A DNA stretch of 64,000 bases from Roseovarius sp. Its GTDB lineage: Bacteria > Pseudomonadota > Alphaproteobacteria > Rhodobacterales > Rhodobacteraceae. The stretch lies in NCBI GenBank assembly GCA_021775255.1, contig JAJFIA010000006.1, positions 1 through 64,000 on the forward strand. The letters are read 5' to 3'. Below, in pieces: positions 28,474 to 36,086 of this stretch. A program made the position numbers and the translations under genes. The notes under the pieces are model-generated. The model was not told the DNA's origin. It saw only the letters and a list, made by a program, of their open reading frames with translations, and searched no databases. Position 1 is the first letter of the stretch; every line of letters begins with the position of its first letter.

Positions 28474-28654
28474 ACCAAGAAATATCGCCTGAACAATATA
28501 TCAACGGTCATGACTAGATGAGCGCCATTTGTCAGGCTCAAATCTTTGAAACAAAAGAAACCTGCCATATAAGAAGGAAAAGCGAGCAGCACGATTGTCC
28601 GCATTGCTGACTTCCAGCAATGGTACATGCTCAATCACAAACCGGAAGGGAATT

Positions 28655-29689
28655 TCAGCCGCCCCGAACCGTATCAATCATCCGTTGCACATTATCCGGG
28701 TTCGCGTCCGGCGTGATCCCGTGGCCGAGATTGAAAATATGCGGGCCGTTCCGGAACGCTTCAACAATGGCACGGGCCTCATCCACTAGGGCCTGACCGC
28801 CGCTAACCATGTGATAAGACGCCAGATTCCCCTGCACGCAGCCGGTTTTTTGCACATTATCCGCTGCCCATTCCGGTGTCACGGAATCGTCCAGCGCCAC
28901 GCAATCCGCCCCGGTTTTTGCGTGAAATCCCACATATTTTTCCCCCGCCCCACGCGGAAATGCGATCACCGGTATATCCGGGTGCCGGGCCTTGAGCGCG
29001 GCGATGATCTGCGCCGTGGGGGCGGTTGCATATGCATCGAAATCCCCCCCCTTGAGTGATCCGGCCCAGCTATCAAACAGCTTGACGCATTCCGCTCCTG
29101 CCTCGATCTGTGCCGAAAGGTATTCAATCGTGGCCTCGGTGATCCGCGCCAGCAGCGCCTCGAAAACCGCTTTGTTTTCAGCCTTCAAAGCATGCGCCGG
29201 CCCCTGATCCGGCGTGCCCCGCCCGGCGATCATATAGGTCGCCACGGTCCAGGGCGCACCGGCGAATCCCATCAAGGTGGTTTCCTTTGGCAAGGCCCCC
29301 GCAAGGTTGCGCAGGGTCTGATAGATCGGGCTCAAGGTTTGATGAATTTCCACCACCGGCCTGAGCTCCTCCAGCTCCTTTTCAGTGGTAATTGTCGAAA
29401 GCCGTGGCCCTTCGCCGGCTTCAAACCACAGATCAGCCCCCAATGCCTGTGGCACCAGCAAAATATCGGCAAATAAAATCGCCGCGTCAAAGCCATAGCG
29501 CCGGATCGGTTGCAGCGTCACTTCTGTTGCCAAGTCGCTGTTATAACACAAAGAAAGGAAATCCCCGGCCTGTGCACGGGTGGCTTTATATTCCGGCAAA
29601 TAGCGCCCGGCCTGCCGCATCATCCAAATCGGCGGCGTGTCTTGTGTCTCACCCGCCAGCGCCTTCAGAATTGTCTTTTGTTCCGCCAT
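28655..29689 (-). CDS. hemE: Uroporphyrinogen decarboxylase HemE
   Basis: Decarboxylates uroporphyrinogen III to coproporphyrinogen III in heme synthesis. From ATG 29689 (GGAGG upstream) the protein is 344 residues, with the N-terminal signature [15 protein letters not shown], then [33 protein letters not shown] and the C-terminal FNLGHGITP. The open frame runs far upstream into the hemC region, but that sequence is antisense to hemC. It is divergent from hemC with 96 bases between the starts. Confidence 0.95.
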   Translation of the reverse strand: MAEQKTILKALAGETQDTPPIWMMRQAGRYLPEYKATRAQAGDFLSLCYNSDLATEVTLQPIRRYGFDAAILFADILLVPQALGADLWFEAGEGPRLSTITTEKELEELRPVVEIHQTLSPIYQTLRNLAGALPKETTLMGFAGAPWTVATYMIAGRGTPDQGPAHALKAENKAVFEALLARITEATIEYLSAQIEAGAECVKLFDSWAGSLKGGDFDAYATAPTAQIIAALKARHPDIPVIAFPRGAGEKYVGFHAKTGADCVALDDSVTPEWAADNVQKTGCVQGNLASYHMVSGGQALVDEARAIVEAFRNGPHIFNLGHGITPDANPDNVQRMIDTVRGG

Positions 29690-29785
29690 TTTGCCCTCCA
29701 TTTCCCCGCTGGAATCACCCCCCAGCGACAAGATGTCAAGCAAGGCCCGCTTGCCATGGCGCTTTGCCCCGTCTAAACCCCGGAT

Positions 29786-30733
29786 ATGACAGGTAAATTG
29801 CCAACCCCGACAACCCCGTTGAAGATCGGCACCCGCGGCTCTCCGCTGGCCTTGGCACAGGCCTATGAGACCCGTGACCGGCTTATGCAGGCGCATGATA
29901 TTATTGCCCAAGCCATTGAAATCATTGTCATAAAAACCACTGGCGATAAAATAACCGACCGCCCCCTGAAAGACATCGGCGGCAAGGGCCTGTTCACCCG
30001 TGAGATCGAAGAGGCCCTCATTTCCGGTGCAATCGACATCGCCGTGCATTCGATGAAGGACATGCCCACGCTGCAACCCGAAGGCTTGATCCTTGACACC
30101 TATCTGCCCCGTGAAGACGTGCGCGATGCCTTTGTCTCGCCGGGGTTCAGCCGCCTCTCGGATCTTCCCCATGGTGCAAAAGTTGGCACCTCTTCCTTGC
30201 GCCGCCGGGCGCAGGTTCTGGTAGCGCACCCGCATCTTAAGGTAGTGGAATTTCGCGGTAACGTCCAGACAAGATTGAAGAAATTGGAGGATGGCATTGC
30301 CGCCTGCACCTTCCTTGCCATGGCCGGGCTCAACCGTCTGGGCCAGCCCGATATTGCCAGCGCGGCCCTCTCACCCGATGAAATGCTGCCCGCCATCGCC
30401 CAGGGTGCCATCGGCATTGAGCAACGTCTGAATGATCCTGACACCGCCGCTTTGCTGGCCCCCCTTCACCATGTTGAAACAGGCCAGCGCCTCGCCGCCG
30501 AGCGGGCATTTCTGGCGGCCCTCGACGGCTCGTGCGAAACCCCCATAGCCGGCCTTGCCGAACTCACCGGCAACACGCTTCGCCTGCGCGGCGAGGTTCT
30601 GCGCCCCGATGGGTCCGAGCGCATTCACGATGATCAGACCGCCCCGGTGGAAGATGGCCCGGAACTGGGCCGCGCCATGGCCGCGCGTTTGCTGAACAAG
30701 GCCGGAGACGGGTTTTTCGACTGGCGCGCATAG
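29786..30733 (+). CDS. hemC: Hydroxymethylbilane synthase HemC
   Basis: Porphobilinogen deaminase, joining four porphobilinogens. The 315-residue protein shows [13 protein letters not shown] near the start, [27 protein letters not shown] and the cofactor cysteine C250 in [11 protein letters not shown], where the dipyrromethane cofactor is attached. Divergent arrangement with hemE, the enzyme two steps later, suggests a shared control region at 29690-29785. Confidence 0.95.
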   Translation: MTGKLPTPTTPLKIGTRGSPLALAQAYETRDRLMQAHDIIAQAIEIIVIKTTGDKITDRPLKDIGGKGLFTREIEEALISGAIDIAVHSMKDMPTLQPEGLILDTYLPREDVRDAFVSPGFSRLSDLPHGAKVGTSSLRRRAQVLVAHPHLKVVEFRGNVQTRLKKLEDGIAACTFLAMAGLNRLGQPDIASAALSPDEMLPAIAQGAIGIEQRLNDPDTAALLAPLHHVETGQRLAAERAFLAALDGSCETPIAGLAELTGNTLRLRGEVLRPDGSERIHDDQTAPVEDGPELGRAMAARLLNKAGDGFFDWRA

Positions 30734-30807
30734 CCAGCGTCAGGCCGGTTCAACTTCATATCGCCCGTGAATTCATCGTTTGAGGAGATTTCCCGCTTGA
30801 CGCTGGC
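30733..30807. repeat. 10-base inverted repeat between hemC and tRNA-Met
   Basis: GCCAGCGTCA at 30733-30742, starting at the last base of the hemC stop, is exactly complementary to TGACGCTGGC at 30798-30807, with 55 bases between. The right arm overlaps the likely -35 of the tRNA promoter, so the structure might connect hemC termination with tRNA expression. It has no T-run. Confidence 0.45.
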
Positions 30808-30825
30808 CCGCGCCTATCCTACCAA
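30797..30825 (+). promoter_or_regulatory. Likely promoter of tRNA-Met
   Basis: TTGACG at 30797-30802 and TACCAA at 30820-30825 are spaced by 17 bases, and transcription would start a few bases before the tRNA at 30838. The -10 is weak. Confidence 0.4.
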
Positions 30826-30837
30826 CCGCCACGGTTT

Positions 30838-30914
30838 GGCGGAGTAGCTCAGGTGGTTAGAGCAGCGGAATCATAATCCGCGTGTCGGGGGTTCAAGTCC
30901 CTCCTCCGCTACCA
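30838..30914 (+). tRNA. tRNA-Met (CAT), elongator type
   Basis: A 77-base cloverleaf with encoded CCA. The acceptor GGCGGAG pairs with CTCCGCT (first pair G-U), the D-arm is AGCTCAGGTGGTTAGAGC, the anticodon stem GCGGA/TCCGC frames loop ATCATAA with anticodon CAT, and the T-arm contains GGTTCAAGTCC. CAT could also be an isoleucine tRNA modified to lysidine. The overall sequence resembles alphaproteobacterial elongator methionine tRNA. Confidence 0.9.
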
Positions 30915-31119
30915 ATAAAATCACTGCTTTATTAAGAAGCCGCTAAGTTCTTAGCTTTGAGCAGTCTCTTTTTAGCCGCATGAATCGTGATCGCATCGGA
31001 ATATGGGTGCAACTCGCCAAAAGTGTTCTGCTGCAACTATTCCTGTCAATCATTGATAACATTTTTGGCGCGCTACACAAACCTTTCAAAAAAGTGTCAA
31101 ACCTTAGGGGGCTTTTCAC

Positions 31120-31179
31120 ATGAAGATTGAAAAACGCAGTATTACCAAATGCTTGGATGGTGCCCGGGGGCGGATTTGA
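31120..31179 (+). pseudogene. Possible integrase start, cut off by tRNA-Phe
   Basis: An ATG at 31120 with an excellent AGGGGG eight bases upstream opens a frame MKIEKRSITKCLDGARGRI that stops after 19 codons inside the tRNA-Phe sequence. The first residues resemble the N-terminus of phage-type tyrosine integrases (K-x-x-K-R-x-I-T-K-R). The surrounding 30915-31157 stretch is AT-rich and holds nothing else. I read it as a possible remnant of an element once integrated at the 3' end of tRNA-Phe. The match is short and may be chance. Confidence 0.35.
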
Positions 31180-31232
31180 ACCACCGACACGAGGATTTTC
31201 AGTCCACTGCTCTACCCCTGAGCTACCCGGGC
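31158..31232 (-). tRNA. tRNA-Phe (GAA)
   Basis: A 75-base cloverleaf read on the minus strand with encoded CCA at 31158-31160. The acceptor GCCCGGG pairs with CCCGGGC, the D-arm is AGCTCAGGGGTAGAGC, the anticodon loop ACTGAAAATC carries GAA, and the T-arm has GGTTCAAATCC. It lies just downstream of yacG, ending the infA-maf-rng-yacG series, an arrangement common in alphaproteobacteria. Confidence 0.95.
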
Positions 31233-31310
31233 ACGGGTGAACGCAATGCGTTCGGGTCGTGGCGTTCTAGGCGAGGTGGGGCAGGGTGTCCAGTGCTATC
31301 GACAAAATAT

Positions 31311-31481
31311 TCAATGCGGTTTTGGTGCAAGTTCTTCCGCCGCTTCCTCATCCTCGGAATTTTCCAATGGGATGGCATATTTTCCATCCAGCCATTTGCC
31401 TAAATCAATGTCGGCGCAGCGTTTTGAACAGAACGGGCGGAATTTCTGATCGGTGTCTTTCTGGCAGATCGGGCAGCTCAT
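31311..31481 (-). CDS. yacG: DNA gyrase inhibitor / zinc-binding protein YacG
   Basis: A 56-residue protein whose sequence is unmistakable: [14 protein letters not shown], then RPFCSKRCADIDLGKWLDGK, then IPLENSEDEE. Four cysteines (C3, C6, C18, C22) bind zinc in a treble-clef-like fold. In E. coli the protein binds GyrB and inhibits gyrase. The ATGA overlap with the RNase E/G gene means translational coupling. Confidence 0.93.
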   Translation of the reverse strand: MSCPICQKDTDQKFRPFCSKRCADIDLGKWLDGKYAIPLENSEDEEAAEELAPKPH

Positions 31482-32503
31482 CTCAGGGCCTCATAGAGGG
31501 GGATGCGGTCGCGTTTGCGTTGCAGCTCAAAATGGCCCAGAGGGGTCCAGCCGACAAGCGCTGTTTCCACGGGATCGGCCCTGAAGGCGGCGCGCAGGGC
31601 GGTTTCAAACTGCCGCCGGTCTTTTTTGCTCATGGGCGCGAGATCAAGCACGATCTGCCCGGCAAGGGCACGCAGGCGCAACTGGGTCGGAAGCAGCCGC
31701 GCCATGGCGAGATTGGCCTTGAGCCCGGCGGCGGGCGAGGTATCGGCACCGGTGTTGACATCGACAGCAATCAGCGCGCGGGTGGGTTCGATGTAGATAG
31801 CACCACCACCGGGCAGATCGGCGCGGGGGCTGCGCAATTCCTCGATCAGATCCAGCACGCCGAGATCCGCAAAACATCCCGCCGTGTTAACGATCTCGGC
31901 CGGATCAACCCATTCGCGCCATGCCATGGTGTGGGGATCATCGCCCTCGGTCAGTTTCTCCGCGCCGTCACCTTTCGCATCCGCCATTACCGCCGTGGCC
32001 AGATCAATCATATCATTGATATCGCTTTCAATTTCGCCGTCCTCCCCGGTCAGGCAAGACGAGCGCAGGATCAGGCCCATCGCATTATCAGCCATTACGG
32101 AATGGGCGATTTCCAGCAGGGCCTCGCGGCGGTTCTCGTCTTTGATCGCGCGCGAAATATTAAGGCCCGGTGCCAAGGGCGTGAGGATGGCATAGCGGCT
32201 TTTGAACAGGATTTTGGACGTCACCGGCAGGGCTTTGCCGGGCTCGGCATAGCCGGTGATCTGCACCAGCAGGCTGTCGCCGGGGGCCAGGCCCTTGGTC
32301 TGGCGCAAAAAACCGGGGCCGTCGGGGGTGCGCACAAACATGCCGCCCTGCCCCTTCACCGGACGGTCGGCAATGGCGCGGTAGATGGCACCGGGGCGCG
32401 GCGCAGCGGTGCCGATCAGCAGATCCTCAAGGCGGCCATTTACCAGCAGGGCGGCAGCGGGCAGGCCGTTCAGGTGATCCAGCGCAATGCTTCGGCCTTT
32501 CAT
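31478..32503 (-). CDS. Short ribonuclease E/G family protein
   Basis: A 341-residue endoribonuclease-like protein related to RNase G. The N-terminal S1-type region is followed by the DNase I-like subdomain with IAVDVNTGA (first metal aspartate) and QIVLDLAPM (second). It is shorter than E. coli RNase G (489 residues) and ends before the zinc-link CxxC found in RNase E/G, so it belongs to the short alphaproteobacterial form. The start at 32503 overlaps maf by 4 bp, and the end overlaps yacG by 4 bp. Confidence 0.85.
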   Translation of the reverse strand: MKGRSIALDHLNGLPAAALLVNGRLEDLLIGTAAPRPGAIYRAIADRPVKGQGGMFVRTPDGPGFLRQTKGLAPGDSLLVQITGYAEPGKALPVTSKILFKSRYAILTPLAPGLNISRAIKDENRREALLEIAHSVMADNAMGLILRSSCLTGEDGEIESDINDMIDLATAVMADAKGDGAEKLTEGDDPHTMAWREWVDPAEIVNTAGCFADLGVLDLIEELRSPRADLPGGGAIYIEPTRALIAVDVNTGADTSPAAGLKANLAMARLLPTQLRLRALAGQIVLDLAPMSKKDRRQFETALRAAFRADPVETALVGWTPLGHFELQRKRDRIPLYEALR

Positions 32504-33078
32504 GGTTTCACCCCATGGATGGGATAGCCTGCGGCCTGCAACAGCCCGGCGGTTTCGGTGAGGGGCAGGCCGACAACGGCGCTGAAAGAGCCTTGTATCC
32601 ACGGGATCAACGCCCCGGCGGGCCCCTGAATGCCGTAACCCCCGGCCTTGCCCTGCCAGTCATTGGTGGCAATATAGGCGGCAATATCGGCCTGAGACAG
32701 GTGTTTCATTTTCACGGTGGTGACCACATCACGCGACAGGGTTTTTGCCCCCCGGCGCACGGCAATGGCGGTGATCACCCGGTGACGGCGGCCCGACAGC
32801 ATTCGCAGAAAATGCGCGGCCTCCACGGGGCTTTCAGGCTTGCCAAGGATGCGGCGGCCAAGGGCCACGGTGGTATCGGCGCACAGCACGACATCATCCG
32901 CGCCCGCCTTCACCGCCTGCACCTTTTCGAGTGCCATGCGGAGGCAGTAAGGGCGCGGCAATTCAGCCTTTGATACGGTTTCATCAATATCGGGCGGGCG
33001 TATGGCATCGGCGATGATACCGATCTGCGCCAGCAAGTCACGCCGCCTTGGGCTGGCGGATCCGAGGATGAGCTTCAT
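32500..33078 (-). CDS. maf: Maf-family nucleoside triphosphate pyrophosphatase
   Basis: House-cleaning enzyme that hydrolyses non-canonical nucleotides. The 192-residue protein begins [16 protein letters not shown], the defining motif, and contains [16 protein letters not shown] with the catalytic aspartate pair and a central RRHRVITA segment. It lies between infA and the RNase gene in a four-gene operon. A family 2 palindromic repeat separates it from infA. Confidence 0.92.
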   Translation of the reverse strand: MKLILGSASPRRRDLLAQIGIIADAIRPPDIDETVSKAELPRPYCLRMALEKVQAVKAGADDVVLCADTTVALGRRILGKPESPVEAAHFLRMLSGRRHRVITAIAVRRGAKTLSRDVVTTVKMKHLSQADIAAYIATNDWQGKAGGYGIQGPAGALIPWIQGSFSAVVGLPLTETAGLLQAAGYPIHGVKP

Positions 33079-33084
33079 AAGCGC

Positions 33085-33106
33085 GCGTGGGTTTCACCCA
33101 CCTTAC
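33085..33106. repeat. 22-base palindromic repeat, family 2, between infA and maf
   Basis: Carries GTGGGTTTCACCCAC followed by CTTAC, one base different from the copies at 20845-20866 and 34344-34365. It lies within the operon, in the leader of maf, seven bases before its start codon. Confidence 0.8.
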
Positions 33107-33132
33107 ATGAGCTGGCAAGTGGAGCGGTCACC

Positions 33133-33351
33133 CTACTTGAAGCGGTAATTGATCCGGCCTTTTGTAAGGTCATAAGGTGTCATCTCAACCTGAACTTTGT
33201 CACCGGCAAGAACCCGGATACGGTTCTTGCGCATTTTGCCTGCCGTATGCGCGATGATTTCATGGCCGTTTTCAAGCTCGACCCGAAATGTCGCGTTGGG
33301 CAGGAGTTCCTTGACGACACCGGGGAATTCGAGCAGTTCTTCCTTGGCCAT
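33133..33351 (-). CDS. infA: Translation initiation factor IF-1
   Basis: A 72-residue OB-fold protein that binds the ribosomal A site during initiation. Sequence blocks [26 protein letters not shown] and [20 protein letters not shown] are the usual IF-1 signature. It is the promoter-proximal gene of infA-maf-rng-yacG. A GGAGA precedes the ATG. Confidence 0.97.
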   Translation of the reverse strand: MAKEELLEFPGVVKELLPNATFRVELENGHEIIAHTAGKMRKNRIRVLAGDKVQVEMTPYDLTKGRINYRFK

Positions 33352-33433
33352 GGTCTCTCCTACGTTAAAATACCGCTCCAGCGGCAGAATGCGCCCTAGA
33401 TGATCCTATTGGCCGCGCTTTTCAAGGGGATTA

Positions 33434-34318
33434 TTAGCTTAGGCGTTGCGGTGTGACCGTCCTGTCGCGCCCCGATTGTTCAACCCAATGGGCGCGGTTG
33501 AGCACCATGCCATCCTTGCGGGCGTTGGCGATGACCTGCAGGTTGATCTCGGCATAGGTCCAGCCCGGTTGATCAAGCGTGCCTTCGGCAAGTATCCCGG
33601 TGGCGGGAAAGCCGGTATCGGGCGGGCCGAAAATGCCGCCCATTCCGGTGTTTGTATCCACGGCCGCATTCCACGGGGCAAGCCCAAGGGTGGACGACAT
33701 GACCGTGACGCATTGGTTTTCAAGCGCGCGGGCCATCGCGCCGATGCGCACCCGTGAATAGCCCCAAAGCGTGCCGGTGCAGGAGGGGGCAAGGATCAGA
33801 TCGGCATCGGCCAAGGCCCTGCCAAGCAAGGGAAATTCCGCGTCATAACAGATCAGGATACCGATCTTGCCAAGCTCGGTTTCGAATATCTGTAGCGGGC
33901 CGCCGGGGGCCACATTCCAGATGTCGCGCTCAAAGCGGGTCATGATCTGCTTGTCCTGAATGCCGCGCCCGCCGGTGGGCGTGAACAACCGCGCACGATT
34001 GACCGGGCGGGTACCCAGCGCCGGATCAAATGCCGGGGCCGAGGCGGCAAGGATTGTCACGCCAAACTTAGCGGCAAGATCACCGTGCAGATCATCGGCA
34101 TCGGGCAGGTATTTGAACACCGCATGCAGAGACTTTTCAAGATCGCCAGCAATATCTGCACCGGAAAGCATCGCCAGCTCCATCGCGCCATATTCCGGGA
34201 AAACCAGCAATTCAGCGCCATTATCCGCCGCCTTGGCCACCCAATCGGTGATTTTTCGGGCATAATCGGCCCAGCTTGTCAAAGGCTCAATCGGATAGGC
34301 GGCGGTGGCAATTTTCAT
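33434..34318 (-). CDS. Carbon-nitrogen hydrolase (nitrilase superfamily)
   Basis: A 294-residue amidase or nitrilase-fold protein. The catalytic triad is visible as E42 (LLVFPEYGAM), K123 (DKQIMTRFE) and C157 (GILICYDAEFPL). No signal peptide. It is transcribed leftward after the SCO gene with a palindromic repeat between. The substrate is unknown; relatives hydrolyse omega-amides, N-carbamoyl amines or similar. Confidence 0.87.
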   Translation of the reverse strand: MKIATAAYPIEPLTSWADYARKITDWVAKAADNGAELLVFPEYGAMELAMLSGADIAGDLEKSLHAVFKYLPDADDLHGDLAAKFGVTILAASAPAFDPALGTRPVNRARLFTPTGGRGIQDKQIMTRFERDIWNVAPGGPLQIFETELGKIGILICYDAEFPLLGRALADADLILAPSCTGTLWGYSRVRIGAMARALENQCVTVMSSTLGLAPWNAAVDTNTGMGGIFGPPDTGFPATGILAEGTLDQPGWTYAEINLQVIANARKDGMVLNRAHWVEQSGRDRTVTPQRLS

Positions 34319-34343
34319 GGGCTGGGATCCTGATGGTTACGGC

Positions 34344-34365
34344 GCGTGGGTTTCACCCACCCTAC
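34344..34365. repeat. 22-base palindromic repeat, family 2, at the end of the SCO gene
   Basis: Palindrome GTGGGTTTCACCCAC with flanking CCTAC. On the minus strand it starts with the TAG that terminates the SCO gene (34362-34364). Confidence 0.85.
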
Positions 34366-34976
34366 GATCCCAGATATTTAAGCACAATATCACGCGCGCG
34401 TGGCGCCCCCAGAATCGGCGGGAACAATGTCAGCACCTTGCCCTTGGCATCCAGCAGATAGATATGGCTGCCATGGGAAAAGACCGCGCCATATTCGGGA
34501 TCGTCAAACGCCTTTTCATGGCTTACCTTAAAGAGCTTATAGACATGATCCAGCTCGGCTTTGGTTCCGGTGAGGCCAATGAAATCAGGATGCAGACGCG
34601 CCAGTGCTGGCCCCATATTGGCACTGGTATCGCGTTTTGGGTCAACCGTGATCATCACCGGCTGCACCGCGCCGTGCAGCGCATCGGTAATCTCGGCCAT
34701 CAATGGCATCGCAACCGAGCAGATCGCGGGGCAGTTGGCATAGCCAAAGAACACCAGTTGCGCCCGTTCATCGGGGCTTGCCTCGGTGCGTGTGGCACCG
34801 GTCTGATCCGTCAGGGTAAATTTCCCGCCCAGATCAAACGGCAGATCGGTTACCGGCCCAAGGCCCAAAACCGCCTGATGCGCCGCTGCCTCGCCGGTGT
34901 TTGAGTGAATCACGCCATCATGCGCCAAACTAGGCCCTGCCAATACGAGGGCAATCACAGCGATGAGGCGCTTCAT
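34362..34976 (-). CDS. SCO1/SenC family copper-handling protein
   Basis: Thioredoxin-fold periplasmic protein of the type that delivers copper to the CuA site of cytochrome oxidase. The 204-residue protein has a signal peptide ending SLA before HDG and the copper-binding C82/C86 of GYANCPAICSVAMP, with the third ligand histidine probably in FSHGSHIYLLD. It overlaps the following upstream gene by 4 bp and is part of a three-gene operon with two related Cys-rich periplasmic proteins. Confidence 0.88.
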   Translation of the reverse strand: MKRLIAVIALVLAGPSLAHDGVIHSNTGEAAAHQAVLGLGPVTDLPFDLGGKFTLTDQTGATRTEASPDERAQLVFFGYANCPAICSVAMPLMAEITDALHGAVQPVMITVDPKRDTSANMGPALARLHPDFIGLTGTKAELDHVYKLFKVSHEKAFDDPEYGAVFSHGSHIYLLDAKGKVLTLFPPILGAPRARDIVLKYLGS

Positions 34977-35539
34977 TCAAACCATTCCCTGATGAAGGCC
35001 TCATCGGTTTCCAGACCAAGGCCAAGGTGGCCCTCGGCCATGATCGCGGCATTGACGTGCGGATCACGGCGAAACCACGGGCCTTTGCCTTTGGCCTCCG
35101 GATTGGCCCTGGCCCATTCTTTGGTCCAGCGGTTGGCCTTGATCCATGTGTCATCGCCCATGAGGCGGATTTTCTGTACCAGATAGATGTTTTTGGCCCC
35201 CACGTCTTCATCTTCGATCAAAAGCCCGTCAACTTCTACGTTCTTGCCACAAAACGGCAGCAATTCGACAACCGCGCCGGTAAAGGCGGCCTGCGCGTTT
35301 TTGTTGGGGAAGATCAGCGCGTTGTCATTGGCACGCACAAGGCCAAGCTGACGCCGGCCATCGCCGCAATTCTCGGCGCAATCGCCGGTCAGCTCGCACA
35401 GGATATCAACAACCTGCGCCTCAAACCGGGCCGGGGATTCGCCGTAAAGGTTCCAACTGCGGGCGGTTGAATTGGCGGCATAATCCTGCGCCATGAGCGG
35501 GCTGGCAATGAGGGCCAGAAAGGTAAAAAGCAGCTTCAT
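34973..35539 (-). CDS. Cys-rich periplasmic protein next to SCO
   Basis: A 188-residue protein with a signal peptide (MKLLFTFLALIASPLMA, cleaved before QDYA). The N-terminal half contains VVDILCELTGDCAENCGDG (C48, C54, C58), which parallels the D-x-x-C ... C-x3-C-x-x-G pattern of the next gene, suggesting the two are distant paralogues. C97 lies further on. It sits between the SCO gene and 35536-35991 with 4-bp overlaps on both sides. A metal-related role is inferred from context. Confidence 0.65.
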   Translation of the reverse strand: MKLLFTFLALIASPLMAQDYAANSTARSWNLYGESPARFEAQVVDILCELTGDCAENCGDGRRQLGLVRANDNALIFPNKNAQAAFTGAVVELLPFCGKNVEVDGLLIEDEDVGAKNIYLVQKIRLMGDDTWIKANRWTKEWARANPEAKGKGPWFRRDPHVNAAIMAEGHLGLGLETDEAFIREWFE

Positions 35540-35991
35540 CTCTTCGGCTCCTTGAGGGCAAAGCCCGGCACGATGCCGTAATCTTCGTGGTTGAGATTGG
35601 TAATGCCCTGATCGCTGATCACATCGCTTACAACGATATAGTTCAGCCCGTCACGCTGATAGAAATAGCCATCCGCCGTGATCTCATGGCTGGCCAGTGA
35701 CAAAAGCGTATCACCCGAGGCCGAGGTATCATCATTTTCAATCTTCAGCACCATGTAAACCGTGCCATCCTCGCCCAGAAGCCCCACCGGAATGCCCCCC
35801 GCCGAGCACCACAGCGCGCAGGTGTGATGCGCCGAGCCGACAACCGCATCCGGCCCGCCCATGACACCGGAGAAATAGCACCAGGTGTCAATCAGCTCGC
35901 CGGTGATCTTTATGCGGCTGCCCTGCTCGGTGGCCTGAGCCGGGAGAGCCAGAGCCGCCAGCGCGGCAAATGTCGTTGCCAGTTGTTTCAT
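35536..35991 (-). CDS. Small periplasmic protein with a conserved C/H motif
   Basis: A 151-residue protein with a signal peptide ending PAQA. The mature part carries GELIDTWCYFSG followed by GSAHHTCALWCSAGGIPVG, so C38, H55, H56, C58 and C62 could bind a metal. I have seen this D-x-x-C ... H-x-x-C-x3-C-x-x-G-x-P-x-G pattern in small secreted proteins but know no function. The start at 35991 follows a GGGG; an upstream in-frame ATG is less likely because the signal peptide begins here. It is the first gene of the SCO operon. Confidence 0.65.
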   Translation of the reverse strand: MKQLATTFAALAALALPAQATEQGSRIKITGELIDTWCYFSGVMGGPDAVVGSAHHTCALWCSAGGIPVGLLGEDGTVYMVLKIENDDTSASGDTLLSLASHEITADGYFYQRDGLNYIVVSDVISDQGITNLNHEDYGIVPGFALKEPKR

Positions 35992-36086
35992 TGATATACC
36001 CCTTGCGGTTAAAATCATGCCGCAGGGTTTCACAATCGCCCGGATTTGCCAACTGACGTAGGGTCACTTGTTGGTGAGTGTTTGTG

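Noticed and set aside
30915..31157. A complete mobile element between the tRNA-Met and tRNA-Phe genes
   Set aside because: The interval is only 243 bases with no intact gene. Only the putative integrase start is suggestive.
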